A model generated the notes under the pieces. That model was not told where the DNA came from and ran no database searches. It saw only the letters and a list, made by a program, of their open reading frames with translations. Positions 1 to 9,200 of a stretch of 64,000 nt of DNA are shown here, piece after piece. This DNA comes from Ignavibacteriales bacterium (GTDB lineage: Bacteria; Bacteroidota; Ignavibacteria; Ignavibacteriales; Melioribacteraceae), in assembly GCA_021740915.1 (NCBI GenBank), contig JAIOYW010000014.1, positions 1 through 64,000 on the forward strand. The letters run 5' to 3'. Position 1 is the first letter of the stretch; each line of letters opens with the position of its first letter. Both the position numbers and the translations under genes were made by a program.

Positions 1-137
1 CCGGTTATATTATGGTTGAACAATTGAAATCGATTGATTTTTATAGTCGTAAAATAAAATTAATTGAAAAAGCACCAAAAAATATTATAGATGAAGTGCT
101 TGCTATATTAGATGCCTGTATTTATCAAAATGCCTGA
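1..137 (+). CDS. MazF/PemK-family toxin, 3' end only
   Basis: This reading frame is open from the left edge (codons start at base 3) and stops at 135-137. The 44 visible residues contain IDFYSRKIKLIEKAP and then an LDEVLA-like helix (IIDEVLAILDA), which match the C-terminal end of MazF/PemK endoribonuclease toxins, normally about 110 residues long. That family cleaves single-stranded mRNA and is neutralised by an antitoxin usually encoded just upstream, here outside the window. It lies about 280 bp before a second toxin-antitoxin pair. The short visible part makes the family call likely but not certain. Confidence 0.7.
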   Translation, partial: GYIMVEQLKSIDFYSRKIKLIEKAPKNIIDEVLAILDACIYQNA

Positions 138-399
138 CCCGTGCCTCAAGCTGACCGCCTTTTTTGTGCGGCATTTTCAAAGCTTTGTGGTTTGGTGAAA
201 AAAGTAAGCATAGTTTGTAACACTGTTATACTAAATAAAATTGTTAGAAATTATCTGCCCAAAAGATGGCAGACAGGTTGGGAGAAGCTTTTCAGTTCTG
301 CTTTGTTGTTTGGGGCGGACTCCGCAAGAATGACAGGCAGTTGAAAAGCCACTTTGTTATAGCCCCTTGGGCAAAATATAGCCTCTTGCTTTTTAGCGA

Positions 400-417
400 G
401 GTATTATATATAATACC
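400..417. promoter_or_regulatory. Perfect 18-bp palindrome, probable TA autoregulation operator
   Basis: GGTATTATATATAATACC reads the same on both strands and ends three bases before the start codon of the PIN toxin gene. It contains -10-like TATTAT/TATAAT hexamers. Ribbon-helix-helix antitoxins commonly bind such palindromes to repress their own operon, so this is a good candidate operator overlapping the promoter. Binding itself is inferred. Confidence 0.55.
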
Positions 418-420
418 AAT

Positions 421-849
421 ATGGAAATTTACAGAATTGTTATAGATACAAACGTTATTGTTTCTGCTCTTAAATCAAAAAATGGATTTTCATTCAAATT
501 ATTATCAATAATTGACGATAAACGATTTAAGGTTTTTATCTCGGTTCCGGTAATACTTGAATATGAAGATGCGATCAATCGGGAAAAAACCAGGATAAAA
601 TTGAACAAAAATGATATAGAAACTATTTTAGACTACATGTGTTCGATATGCGAAGAAAGAAAAATATTTTATCTGTGGCGTCCATTTTTAAGGGATCCCA
701 AAGATGATATGTTTTTAGAATTGGCAGTAGAATCAGAGAGTGATTTTATAATTACATTTAATGAGAAAGACTTTAAGGGCAGTGAAAAATTTGGCATAAG
801 GACATTGACGCCGAAAGAATTTTTGAAAAGGATAGGAGAAAAAATATGA
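421..849 (+). CDS. PIN-domain toxin (COG1569-type)
   Basis: A 142-residue single PIN domain, a Mg-dependent ribonuclease fold used by VapC-like toxins. The first acidic residue is Asp9 in VIDTNVIVSAL. Glu47 lies in the PVILEYED helix, and the DPKDDMFLELA stretch (residues 92-102) gives Asp95/96, a signature of the COG1569 PIN group. The stop codon overlaps the start of the downstream ribbon-helix-helix gene (ATGA at 846-849), so the two are translationally coupled. The toxin precedes its antitoxin, the reverse of the commoner VapBC order. Likely role: growth-arresting RNase held inactive by its partner; the RNA target cannot be read from sequence. Confidence 0.85.
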   Translation: MEIYRIVIDTNVIVSALKSKNGFSFKLLSIIDDKRFKVFISVPVILEYEDAINREKTRIKLNKNDIETILDYMCSICEERKIFYLWRPFLRDPKDDMFLELAVESESDFIITFNEKDFKGSEKFGIRTLTPKEFLKRIGEKI

Positions 850-1079
850 GTACCATAAGTTTAAGGCTGCCGGATTCATTACATAAAAAAGCAAGGGCAT
901 TGGCAAAGAAGGAAAAAACTTCAATTAATCAGCTCGTATCCTCTGCCCTTGCTGAAAAAATATCGGCTTTAATGGCTGAAGACTATATTCAGGAAAGAGC
1001 CGGAAGAGCAAGTAAAGCAAAGTTTAGAGAAGCTTTGAGTAAAGTTGCTGATGCCGATGCCGAGAACTTCGACAGATGA
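846..1079 (+). CDS. Ribbon-helix-helix antitoxin (CopG/HicB-like)
   Basis: A 77-residue protein whose first ~45 residues form a ribbon-helix-helix: strand TISLRLPDSLHKKA followed by two helices with INQLVSSALAEK. The rest (about 45-77) is charged and probably wraps the PIN toxin. It starts inside the toxin stop codon (ATGA overlap). In this family the N-terminal domain binds an operator in the shared promoter; the 18-bp palindrome at 400-417 is the obvious candidate. Family assignment is firm at the fold level; the exact antitoxin family name is less certain. Confidence 0.8.
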   Translation: MSTISLRLPDSLHKKARALAKKEKTSINQLVSSALAEKISALMAEDYIQERAGRASKAKFREALSKVADADAENFDR

Positions 1080-1408
1080 ATTAATATCTCATCTCATGTA
1101 CATAAGTTTCCGGGCATGGTCAAAAGGCCATTCTTTAAAATTGCATGGGATTATAATTTGAATTCTCAGAAATAATAAACAATATTGGGTTTTAAACTAA
1201 CCTAAGAAGTTAAGTTAATTTGTTAAATCAATCATTTATCAGAAAGCAAATGCAGCGAATCTGACAGAAGAAAACAATAAACAACGTAAAATATTAATCG
1301 TGGCTTTTTATGAAGGAATGTTTTTACTTTTGTTAAAATTGACTTTTCCAGGATAATTATTGTCCCCGAAAATAATTATCCGGGGACAATATTGGTGAGG
1401 GTGAATTT
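1080..1408. other. Intergenic gap between convergent genes
   Basis: No convincing open reading frame is seen here. The only clear structure is the interleaved inverted-repeat pair at 1351-1390, described separately. The rest is AT-rich and unremarkable. Confidence 0.6.
1351..1390 (-). terminator. Interleaved inverted repeats, possible terminator of the FG-GAP gene
   Basis: ATTGTCCCCG (1359-1368) pairs perfectly with CGGGGACAAT (1381-1390). The adjoining GGATAATTAT (1351-1360) pairs perfectly with ATAATTATCC (1372-1381). The arms alternate, so the RNA could form either hairpin or a pseudoknot. It sits 18 bases downstream of the minus-strand stop at 1409. No clear U-tract follows, so a classical Rho-independent terminator is only one possibility. 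Confidence 0.4.
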
Positions 1409-4400
1409 TTATCTGAGCAGGATCATCTTTTTAGTTTCGGAGTATTTACCGCTAATTATTCTGTAAAAGTATATACCGCTCGATAAATTTTCAGCATTGA
1501 ATTCAATACTGTGAGCGCCGCCGGGCATTTTTTCATTTAACAGGGTTGCAATTTCCAGTCCAAGAGCATTAAAAACTTTTATTTCAACCTGATCTTCAGA
1601 AGGAATATTAAACATTATTTTTGTAGCCGGATTAAACGGATTCGGGTAATTCTGAAACAATTCAAAACTTAAAGAATGATGGTTAACAGTAACTTCAACA
1701 ATATTAGAGTATTTGTAATTGCCAATGTTATCTATTTGCTTTAGTCTGTAAGTATAAGTTCCTTCAAAAACATTCTTGTCCGTGAATGAATAACTCCTGG
1801 GAGAATTACTGTACCCCGCGCCCGCCACAAAACCAAGGCTCAGCCAGTCTGTAATTTTAACTTCCTGTCCGCCATCAGGAGAGGGTGCGTTTATAATTGC
1901 ACGTTCTACCTGGAAACCATAATTGTCCACCTCTGTAATTGTCTGCCAATTAAGAGTAACATTGTAATCAGAAACAGAGGCTGTGAAAGCTGAAAGTTCA
2001 ACCGGCAGAGGATTATTGGAGGCGCTGATAAGAGGACTGAAATTGCCGTGAATATCTTTTGCCCTGATAAAGTAAAACAGACTTCCCGAAGGAGGGTTAC
2101 TGTCTATATATAATGTGTCGTGTACTATTGCAAGCGGAGAAACCTCATCGGGATTTATAAAAGCAACAGGACTACGGTATATATAATATCCGAACAGGTC
2201 TTCTTCTCTGTTTTCGTTCCAGTTCAATGTTACGGAATTTCCGCCGAAGCTTCCGCGGAACATCCTTACGGCAGAAGGAGAGATATTATCAATACTTTGC
2301 GCCGCTACAATATTGGAAACCCAGTAATAATCCTCGTCAGCAGTCTGGGCAATTACCCGGTAAAATGTATTTAAGGAATCCGCCTGCGTGTCTATAGTAA
2401 CGAGGTATCTTTTCAAACCAATAGGAGTTACTTCTTCAATGCTTTCCCAAAAGTAGCCCTGCAGCCCGGGCGCCGCGCTCCGCTGCACAATGTAATTTGT
2501 TACAGCGCCATTTCCGGGCATATCAAAACCGCTGCGTGCAAATTTAATGTTTAACTGCCCACCTTCATCAAATGGAACATCTTCTATTCGCATTATTCTT
2601 GGCTTAGCGGGCGGAGGAGAACTCAGATAAATACCCGTGCCTGCACCAATTAATACGGACGGGTAACACACAAGGTCATCGAAGCCGTCATTATTAATGT
2701 CACCAATCGGAATAGGATAGTAACTGAAGAAAACATCGGGCTGATTGTCCATTTCTCTTCCCCCGAAATAAATTCCAAAACTTCCCGCTGGTGTTGAGGC
2801 AATTAAATCGTCAAATCCGTCACCATTAATATCACCGGCGATATCACAATATCCGATATTGCTATAAGTGTATCCGGTAATTGATAAATCGTATGCGACA
2901 TCCAGGTTTGTCCCCCCGAAATAAACATAAATTTTACCCCGTGATGAAACTCCTCCATAGTGAGTAGCGCTGACAGCAATATCATTAAATCCATCCCCAT
3001 TAAAATCACCGCCTCCTGTGACCCAGGTTCCGAATCTGTCTCCCGATGCCTCTCCTTGCAAGCTAAAAAAGGCGTCATAAAATGTGGCGCGGCCGGTACC
3101 AGTACCGCCGGGGACGCCAATAATAATACTTTCGCGGCCTGAGTGATTTATATCTCCTGCATTGGCAATAGATGCTCCAAACAGAGAATTATGATCATAT
3201 CCCTCAAAAAGCGCGTCATGTATATTGTCAATATTAGCTCCGCCGTAGAATATTTTTACATTTCCCGTTCTTGAATATGTGTAGGTGCTATTTTTTGCAT
3301 TCGGAGAACTAATTGCAATATCCGAATAACCGTCATTATTGTAATCCAAAGCAGTAACATCATAACCCAATTTTGCTGAATCCGTACCAATAAAGGTTAG
3401 GTCCACCGTGAAATCAAAGTTCTCTGACCCTAAAAATAAATATGCAGCTCCCGAATTTGAACCACTACTATAATCAGTTAAGAGTACATCATCATAACCA
3501 TCCCCGTTTACATCGCCTGCAGAATACATGGTGCCAAATGTTCCATTTGCTGTTGCGGCAGGAGTGGTTACCATATTAGGGCCTAAGTAATATAAACTGA
3601 AACCTGTATTGTAAAGAATGAGCAGGTCATTATACCCGTCTCCGTTTACGTCACCGGCATTACAATAATCATAGGGACTGCCAGGTATGATAATATCGGG
3701 ACTATCATATCCATCAATTCTGTTTTGCAGCAATATTGCTTCGCCTCTGTTAGAATTAAAGCCTGTAGCGCCAGCAATAATTTCATCGAAACCATCATCA
3801 TTAAGGTCCCCTGCATTTGCTACTGCACAGCCGAAATAACTATTGGCTGACGAACCTATGTACATCATATCGGCATAGCTGTCCATTACAGTACCTCCGA
3901 AGAATCCATAGACCTTTCCGGTGGCAGTATTATTAGTATATGCGCCAACAATAACATCATCGAAGCAATCGCCGTTAATGTCTGCAGCAGCTACGGAATA
4001 TCCGAAAGAACCGGCGCCGGCGGCGACAGACTCAGGATAAAGTAATTTATCAGATTGGGAATCAAGGGAAGCAGCACCGTAGTAGATGATTACAAATCCG
4101 AAATTTAATTCAGCCCCCGGACCGCCTATTATCAGGTCGGAATAACCGTCTCCGTTTACATCTCCGCCAGTCATTGACCTGCTGAGTTTATCATCACTGC
4201 TGCCCGTCAGGGTCAAATCGCTTACTGCATCCATGTTGATTCCGCCTAAATAAACAAATGCGCGTCCGTCATTTGTGCTGAAAGGATATTCACCGATTGC
4301 CACGTCATCATAACCATCTCCGTTCATATCCTTTATTCCGGCTACATTAGAGGCAAAAAAACTGGCGGCAGTTCCGTCTATTGTTAAGTCGGCATCGGGG

Positions 4401-5050
4401 TTTATTGTCGCCCCTCCGAAGTAGATATATGCTCTCCCATTATTTGAATTGTACCCGTTTGCGCCGACAATAATATCCGAGTAACCATCGCCGTTGACAT
4501 CGCCTGCACAAGCCACACTCGTTCCGAAAAAGCTGTTAGGGGAGTTATTAAGAAAAACTGCATCGGGAAAATTATCAAATTTCGAGCCGCCGAGATAAAG
4601 ATATGCCTTACCGGTTGTCGCATAATTATAAGCGCCGACTAAAAGATCATCAAAGCCATCGCCGTTAAAATCCCCGGCAGAAGAAAGGGAAAATCCAAAG
4701 CGATCACCTTCAGATTCGCCGCTGATTACAACGTCTTCGTTTTTATCTACATCATTAGATCCCAGATAGATATATACCCTTCCCTTATTATTGCCGTATG
4801 CAAAGGCGCTAATTGCAATATCAGGGTATCCGTCGGCATTAAGGTCTCCCGCTCCCACAGTGCAAGTGCCGAATTGTTCTCCGGCGGCATGACCGTTATA
4901 CCTGTTCCCGATTAAACCACTGGTTTCATTTCCGCTGTCACCGGCATTTTGTTGATTAATACGATTACCGTAACTGCCCGGCGTCTGTACATTATGCTGT
5001 GCAAAGCCCAGGCTGGTAACAAGAACTATAAGTATTATCAGATGTTTCAT
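1409..5050 (-). CDS. FG-GAP/VCBS repeat surface protein with T9SS sorting domain
   Basis: A 1213-residue exported protein. It has an N-terminal signal peptide (KHLIILIVLVTSLGFAQ). From about residue 60 to 800 there are 14 repeats of the FG-GAP type, each with a Ca-binding loop like GDVNGDGYSD, as in integrin-alpha propellers. A fibronectin-like region follows (about 810-1130, with NPLPVELSAFTA). The last ~85 residues are a type A sorting domain (FQNYPNPFNP ... SSGIYFYRI ... KKMILLR) that directs type IX secretion and surface attachment. Probable role: Ca-stabilised adhesin or surface scaffold. It is the last gene of the minus-strand run led by the sensor kinase, 20 bp after the receiver-only protein, which suggests shared regulation. 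Confidence 0.85.
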   Translation of the reverse strand: MKHLIILIVLVTSLGFAQHNVQTPGSYGNRINQQNAGDSGNETSGLIGNRYNGHAAGEQFGTCTVGAGDLNADGYPDIAISAFAYGNNKGRVYIYLGSNDVDKNEDVVISGESEGDRFGFSLSSAGDFNGDGFDDLLVGAYNYATTGKAYLYLGGSKFDNFPDAVFLNNSPNSFFGTSVACAGDVNGDGYSDIIVGANGYNSNNGRAYIYFGGATINPDADLTIDGTAASFFASNVAGIKDMNGDGYDDVAIGEYPFSTNDGRAFVYLGGINMDAVSDLTLTGSSDDKLSRSMTGGDVNGDGYSDLIIGGPGAELNFGFVIIYYGAASLDSQSDKLLYPESVAAGAGSFGYSVAAADINGDCFDDVIVGAYTNNTATGKVYGFFGGTVMDSYADMMYIGSSANSYFGCAVANAGDLNDDGFDEIIAGATGFNSNRGEAILLQNRIDGYDSPDIIIPGSPYDYCNAGDVNGDGYNDLLILYNTGFSLYYLGPNMVTTPAATANGTFGTMYSAGDVNGDGYDDVLLTDYSSGSNSGAAYLFLGSENFDFTVDLTFIGTDSAKLGYDVTALDYNNDGYSDIAISSPNAKNSTYTYSRTGNVKIFYGGANIDNIHDALFEGYDHNSLFGASIANAGDINHSGRESIIIGVPGGTGTGRATFYDAFFSLQGEASGDRFGTWVTGGGDFNGDGFNDIAVSATHYGGVSSRGKIYVYFGGTNLDVAYDLSITGYTYSNIGYCDIAGDINGDGFDDLIASTPAGSFGIYFGGREMDNQPDVFFSYYPIPIGDINNDGFDDLVCYPSVLIGAGTGIYLSSPPPAKPRIMRIEDVPFDEGGQLNIKFARSGFDMPGNGAVTNYIVQRSAAPGLQGYFWESIEEVTPIGLKRYLVTIDTQADSLNTFYRVIAQTADEDYYWVSNIVAAQSIDNISPSAVRMFRGSFGGNSVTLNWNENREEDLFGYYIYRSPVAFINPDEVSPLAIVHDTLYIDSNPPSGSLFYFIRAKDIHGNFSPLISASNNPLPVELSAFTASVSDYNVTLNWQTITEVDNYGFQVERAIINAPSPDGGQEVKITDWLSLGFVAGAGYSNSPRSYSFTDKNVFEGTYTYRLKQIDNIGNYKYSNIVEVTVNHHSLSFELFQNYPNPFNPATKIMFNIPSEDQVEIKVFNALGLEIATLLNEKMPGGAHSIEFNAENLSSGIYFYRIISGKYSETKKMILLR

Positions 5051-5070
5051 AGCGCCACTCCATTAAATTA

Positions 5071-5436
5071 TTAGTTGATGTTTGATGTAATTTTGTTTAG
5101 AATTTCCGGAAGTTTGTAAAGCTCTTCTTTAATAAGGAAAATATCCGCCCCTGCCTGTATTGATTCGTTTTTGTAGTCTATCTCAGGAAGCTGTGTGATA
5201 ACGATGATTTTAACTGAAGGTAAAAACTCCTTAATAGCTTTAGTTGCTTCGAGGCCGTTCGTTCCCTCCATTACTATGTCCATTAGTATGATATTCGGTC
5301 TTTCTTCAGCCGCGGCGGCTATCGTCTCATCACCTCTTGTGGATTCAATAATCTCCGTACACTGCGGGCAGAACTTTGAGAGTCTTCTTAGAAGATTACG
5401 GATATCGGTGTTATCATCGGCAATTAAAAGTTTCAT
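5071..5436 (-). CDS. Receiver-only response regulator (CheY-like)
   Basis: A 121-residue lone receiver domain. Visible key residues are the acidic pair Asp7-Asp8, phospho-acceptor Asp53 in ILMDIVM, Thr81 in IVITQ and Lys103 in FLIKEE. No output domain follows, so it must act through protein contact or as a phosphate sink. It lies between the NarL-type regulator and the FG-GAP gene on the same strand and may be phosphorylated by the kinase at 6253-9396. Two cysteines (23 and 26) form a CPQC motif, unusual in a receiver; whether they matter is unknown. Confidence 0.85.
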   Translation of the reverse strand: MKLLIADDNTDIRNLLRRLSKFCPQCTEIIESTRGDETIAAAAEERPNIILMDIVMEGTNGLEATKAIKEFLPSVKIIVITQLPEIDYKNESIQAGADIFLIKEELYKLPEILNKITSNIN

Positions 5437-5496
5437 ACTTTTTAATTATTTAACTAAAGGAAAAACTAAGCAGGGCAGAGAGGAAAATAAATAGAT

Positions 5497-5549
5497 AAGT
5501 GTACTCAATTTTATTAGGTACACTTCTCTAAGTAGAAGTACTCAGAGAA
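5497..5549 (-). promoter_or_regulatory. Two adjacent hairpins between two regulator genes
   Basis: AAGTGTAC (5497-5504) pairs with GTACACTT (5518-5525). TTCTCT (5524-5529) pairs with AGAGAA (5544-5549), with an inner AGTA/TACT pairing. Both lie in the 160-bp gap after the NarL-type regulator and before the receiver-only gene, so they could be a processing, attenuation or weak termination site on the minus strand. Confidence 0.3.
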
Positions 5550-5596
5550 AGAAAGGCGCTTTTTTAAAATGCAGGCAAAGTTTTATTATGAGGCAG

Positions 5597-6250
5597 TTAT
5601 AAGTAGGCTTTTATCTTGATAGCAAATAGCAATAGACTATTATGTCCGTGTAAATCGAGTTTATTACTGATGTTAGTACGATGATTTTGGACGGTTCTGA
5701 AGCTAATGAACATTTCTTCAGCAATTTGCACACTTGTTTTATTCATGGATAGCAGTTTCAGCACTTTTTTTTCCGCTGTGCTGAGCGTGCTTATCATATT
5801 TATGATATCGTCTTTGGATTGTTTGAATTTTGCGCCGTGAATAAGGTGATCCTGAAGCTCTTTACTTATAAAATATCCTCCGTTAATAACTGTTTTTATG
5901 CAGTCGTTAATCTCATTTAATGTCGCGTCTTTAAGCAGATAGCCGGTGACGCCGTTTTCGAGAGCCTCATCAAGGTATTCAGGCTCGCTGTACATAGTAA
6001 GTATTATAGGGCGAATATCAAGTTGATTATCTTTAATAAGTTTTGCAACGTCAAGCCCATTTAAGCCCGGCATTGAGATATCAAGAATTACAACAGCGGG
6101 TTTTTTCGCTTTAATCAATTCCCAGGCTTCGGTACCACTGCAGGCGGTTGCTATTACATTAAATGAGCTTTCCTTTTTAATTATATTAAGCAAGCCTTCA
6201 CGAAAAATCGGATGATCATCAGCGACAATTATTTTGGTTTCTTTTAACAT
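5597..6250 (-). CDS. NarL/LuxR-family response regulator
   Basis: A 217-residue two-domain regulator. Residues 5-125 form a receiver with Asp11-Asp12, phospho-acceptor Asp57 in VVILDISMPGLNG, and Lys107-region LLKDA. Residues about 150-215 form a LuxR/GerE helix-turn-helix (LSTAEKKVLKLLSMNKTSVQIAEEM ... ISFRTVQNHRTNI, broken here at 20). It begins 2 bp after the stop of the sensor kinase gene, so the two form a cognate pair. Likely activates transcription when phosphorylated; the neighbouring FG-GAP surface protein gene is a plausible target, which is inference. Confidence 0.9.
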   Translation of the reverse strand: MLKETKIIVADDHPIFREGLLNIIKKESSFNVIATACSGTEAWELIKAKKPAVVILDISMPGLNGLDVAKLIKDNQLDIRPIILTMYSEPEYLDEALENGVTGYLLKDATLNEINDCIKTVINGGYFISKELQDHLIHGAKFKQSKDDIINMISTLSTAEKKVLKLLSMNKTSVQIAEEMFISFRTVQNHRTNISNKLDLHGHNSLLLFAIKIKAYL

Positions 6251-6252
6251 AG

Positions 6253-9200
6253 CTATTTAACGGCAATTAATATAGTAATTTGCGTACCGGAATTTAATGA
6301 AGATTTAATCGTTAGTTCGCCGTTGATCAGGCGGGCGCGTTCTTTTAGGCTTTTTAAGCCGAATCCTTCCACCAGATTCGATTGAACTGCGACATCGGAA
6401 AAATCAATTCCCCTGCCATCATCTTTTATCTCGATGACTATTGAATCTCCCGAAGTCATAATTTTGACGGATGCATTAGCTGCCTTTGAATGTTTTACAA
6501 CATTATTCAGCGCCTCCTGAATAATACGGTATATATTTATTTTGTATTCAGAGGGAACCGATTGAGCAATATCGTGCAATTCCGATACGATTTTTATTCC
6601 TGAGGCTCTTTCTACTTTTGCAATCATCGAACTTATTGCTTTAATCAAGCCAAGTTTTTCAAGCTGATGCGGATGAAGATTTGTTGACAGTTCTTTTATT
6701 TCGTCAATTGATTCTTTTATTAATCCTGATACCTGTTCAAGGTCATCTTCATTTTTACTATCGCTGTTGCGATACAAATAAAGTAAGTTTTTAATTACGA
6801 GTAAGTTTTGCCCAAGACTGTCGTGCAATTCGCTTGATATTCTTTTTCTCTCTTCTTCCTGTAACTCGATTAACTGCCTGGAAAACATGTGATGCTGTGC
6901 CTTCTCTTTTTTAAGATGCCGGATACGTTTGTTTACAGTATATGCTGTCAATAATATCAGGAGCCCCGCGGTTAAAGAAATAAAAAAAGTATTTAGATAG
7001 AACGGCGGATTGATAGCTATAACTAACACGGCTGGCTTGTTATTCCAAATGCCGTCGTTATTCGAACCAAGAATTTTTAATTCATATCTGCCGGGTGATA
7101 AGCCCGCAAAGTTTATCTCAGATTTTCTTCCGAGATTTATCCATTTATCCTGATATCCGGCAAGCTTGTATTTGTAGTTATTGTTTTGCGGCAGTAAATA
7201 GTTCAATGAAGCTGCAAATACTGAAATATTGGCATCGGTGTAATCGAGTTCAATCTCCTTCAATAATGAAACATCGCAATGTTTTTGCAATTCATTGCCG
7301 GCGACTAATATTTTTGTTATAGCAACAGGCGGTATTTTTTGATTCGTGTACACACTTTTCGGATTAAAATAGAGGAGACCAGAAAAACTTGGAAAAAAGA
7401 TTACGCCTTCCTTATTCATTGCCGGAAATCCCGAATAGAAATCGCATCCGTTTACTTCTTCAATCATGGAATAAAACTTAATGTCCTTTGAACCCGGCTC
7501 ATAACATCCCACTTCCGAGTTTTGGGTGGTGAACCATACTTTTCCCTGATTATCTGCCTTCATGCTGTAGATGCCCCTGTTGGCATCTTCGAAAATAATC
7601 TCGGAACTGTATTTATCCTTTCCGGTATTAAAGAACCTGACAAGTCCCCCGAAACCGCCGCTTAAAATGTCCTTTTTATTGTCATATAACAGGAACGATG
7701 AAGAGTTGATGAGATTATTTATTCCGCCTCTTCCCGGCATATATAGTGTAAATTTAGAATCTTTGAAATTATATTGTTGAACTCCGCTTCCAGTGCCAAG
7801 CCAAAAATTAGAATTATCATCCCTGACAAAGTGTCCGATATAGTTTGAAGCGAGACCTTTCGATGGGTCATTATTTTCCTTGAGCCTCTCAAACATGATT
7901 TTTCGAGAGCTTTTACGCTCATTGCCGATTTTATTCATGCCTCCGTTCCAGGTGGATATCCACAAATTACCCTCATCATCCTCTGAAAACCATCTGATAA
8001 AATTACTGCTTAAAGAGTGTACATCCAATGAATCGTAATAGAAATTTGAGAAAATCAGTCTGTCTCCGGGAGAGAAGTGTTCATGCAGTTTTGTTCTGCT
8101 TATTCCTCCTCCCCATGTACCAATCCATATATTATTTTTATTATCCTCATAAATACAGACAAGATCGTTATTGGTATGAAACTTATGTGACTTAGGAAGA
8201 ATGTAGCTTGCGCAGCGCAGCAGATCGGGGGTGAAGATATTCAGTCCTTCTGACGTAGCTATCCATATATTTTGAAACTTATCAACGAAGCAGCCGGCTA
8301 TTTTATTTGATAGAAGGCAATTGGCGGAAGAATTGTCGGAGAGCAGCTTTTTGAATCTTTCTGTTCTGAGATTAAGTTTGCTTAATCCGCCGAAAGTGGA
8401 AATCCACAGAATACGCTGATCATCGATGAACAGATCGAATATAATGTTGTTGACAATTGAATTCGGATTATCAGCTACATTCACATAGTTGACAAAAGTA
8501 GAATTAGCTATATTTATTTTACTCAATCCGCTGTTCGTTCCCGCCCATAAGATGCTGTCGTTTTCAAAGCACAACTCGCTTACAAGATTTGAGAGAAGAG
8601 CGGAATTATTTTCGTCCCACTTTTTAAAGGAGAAATCTTTAATGTTTATTTTATAGATCCCTTCGCCGGTTACCGCAGCATAAACATAATCGCTTTTTCT
8701 TTTAGTCGTAATAGATTCTATTTGTACATGTGGAATAAATGACGATGTGGTTTTTGTATCAAACGATCCCTTTACAGGATCGAATAAAACCAGACCGCGG
8801 TAAAACATACCCAGCCAGAAAAGACCGTTTTTATCTTCGCAGATGAGATTAACTTTATTCGCGAATTCATGCCCCTTAACTTTTTCAGGAATAATATACT
8901 CTTTGATAAAATTAAAGCTGCCTGAAGCTTTTATTATTCCACGATCTGTCGTAAACCAATTGAAGTTATTAGAATCATGGAAATAGTTAGAGATGCTGTA
9001 CTTTCTCATCCATGGATGATTATCTGCCAGATCATCAAATTGACCGGTGGAATAATCATAGTAATAAACTGAGCCGCTGAGCGTTATTACCAGGATCCTG
9101 TCCTGGTTTAATTGATAAAGGAATGTAACTACGTTTTCAGGAAGAGAATGATTGTTTGAACTGTCGGATTTGAAAGTGGAAAATCGAATGCCGTCGAACC

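Noticed and set aside
141-344. 67-codon open frame on the plus strand before the PIN toxin
   Set aside because: It starts with GTG, has no recognisable domain and no ribosome binding site, and its composition is irregular; treated as chance.
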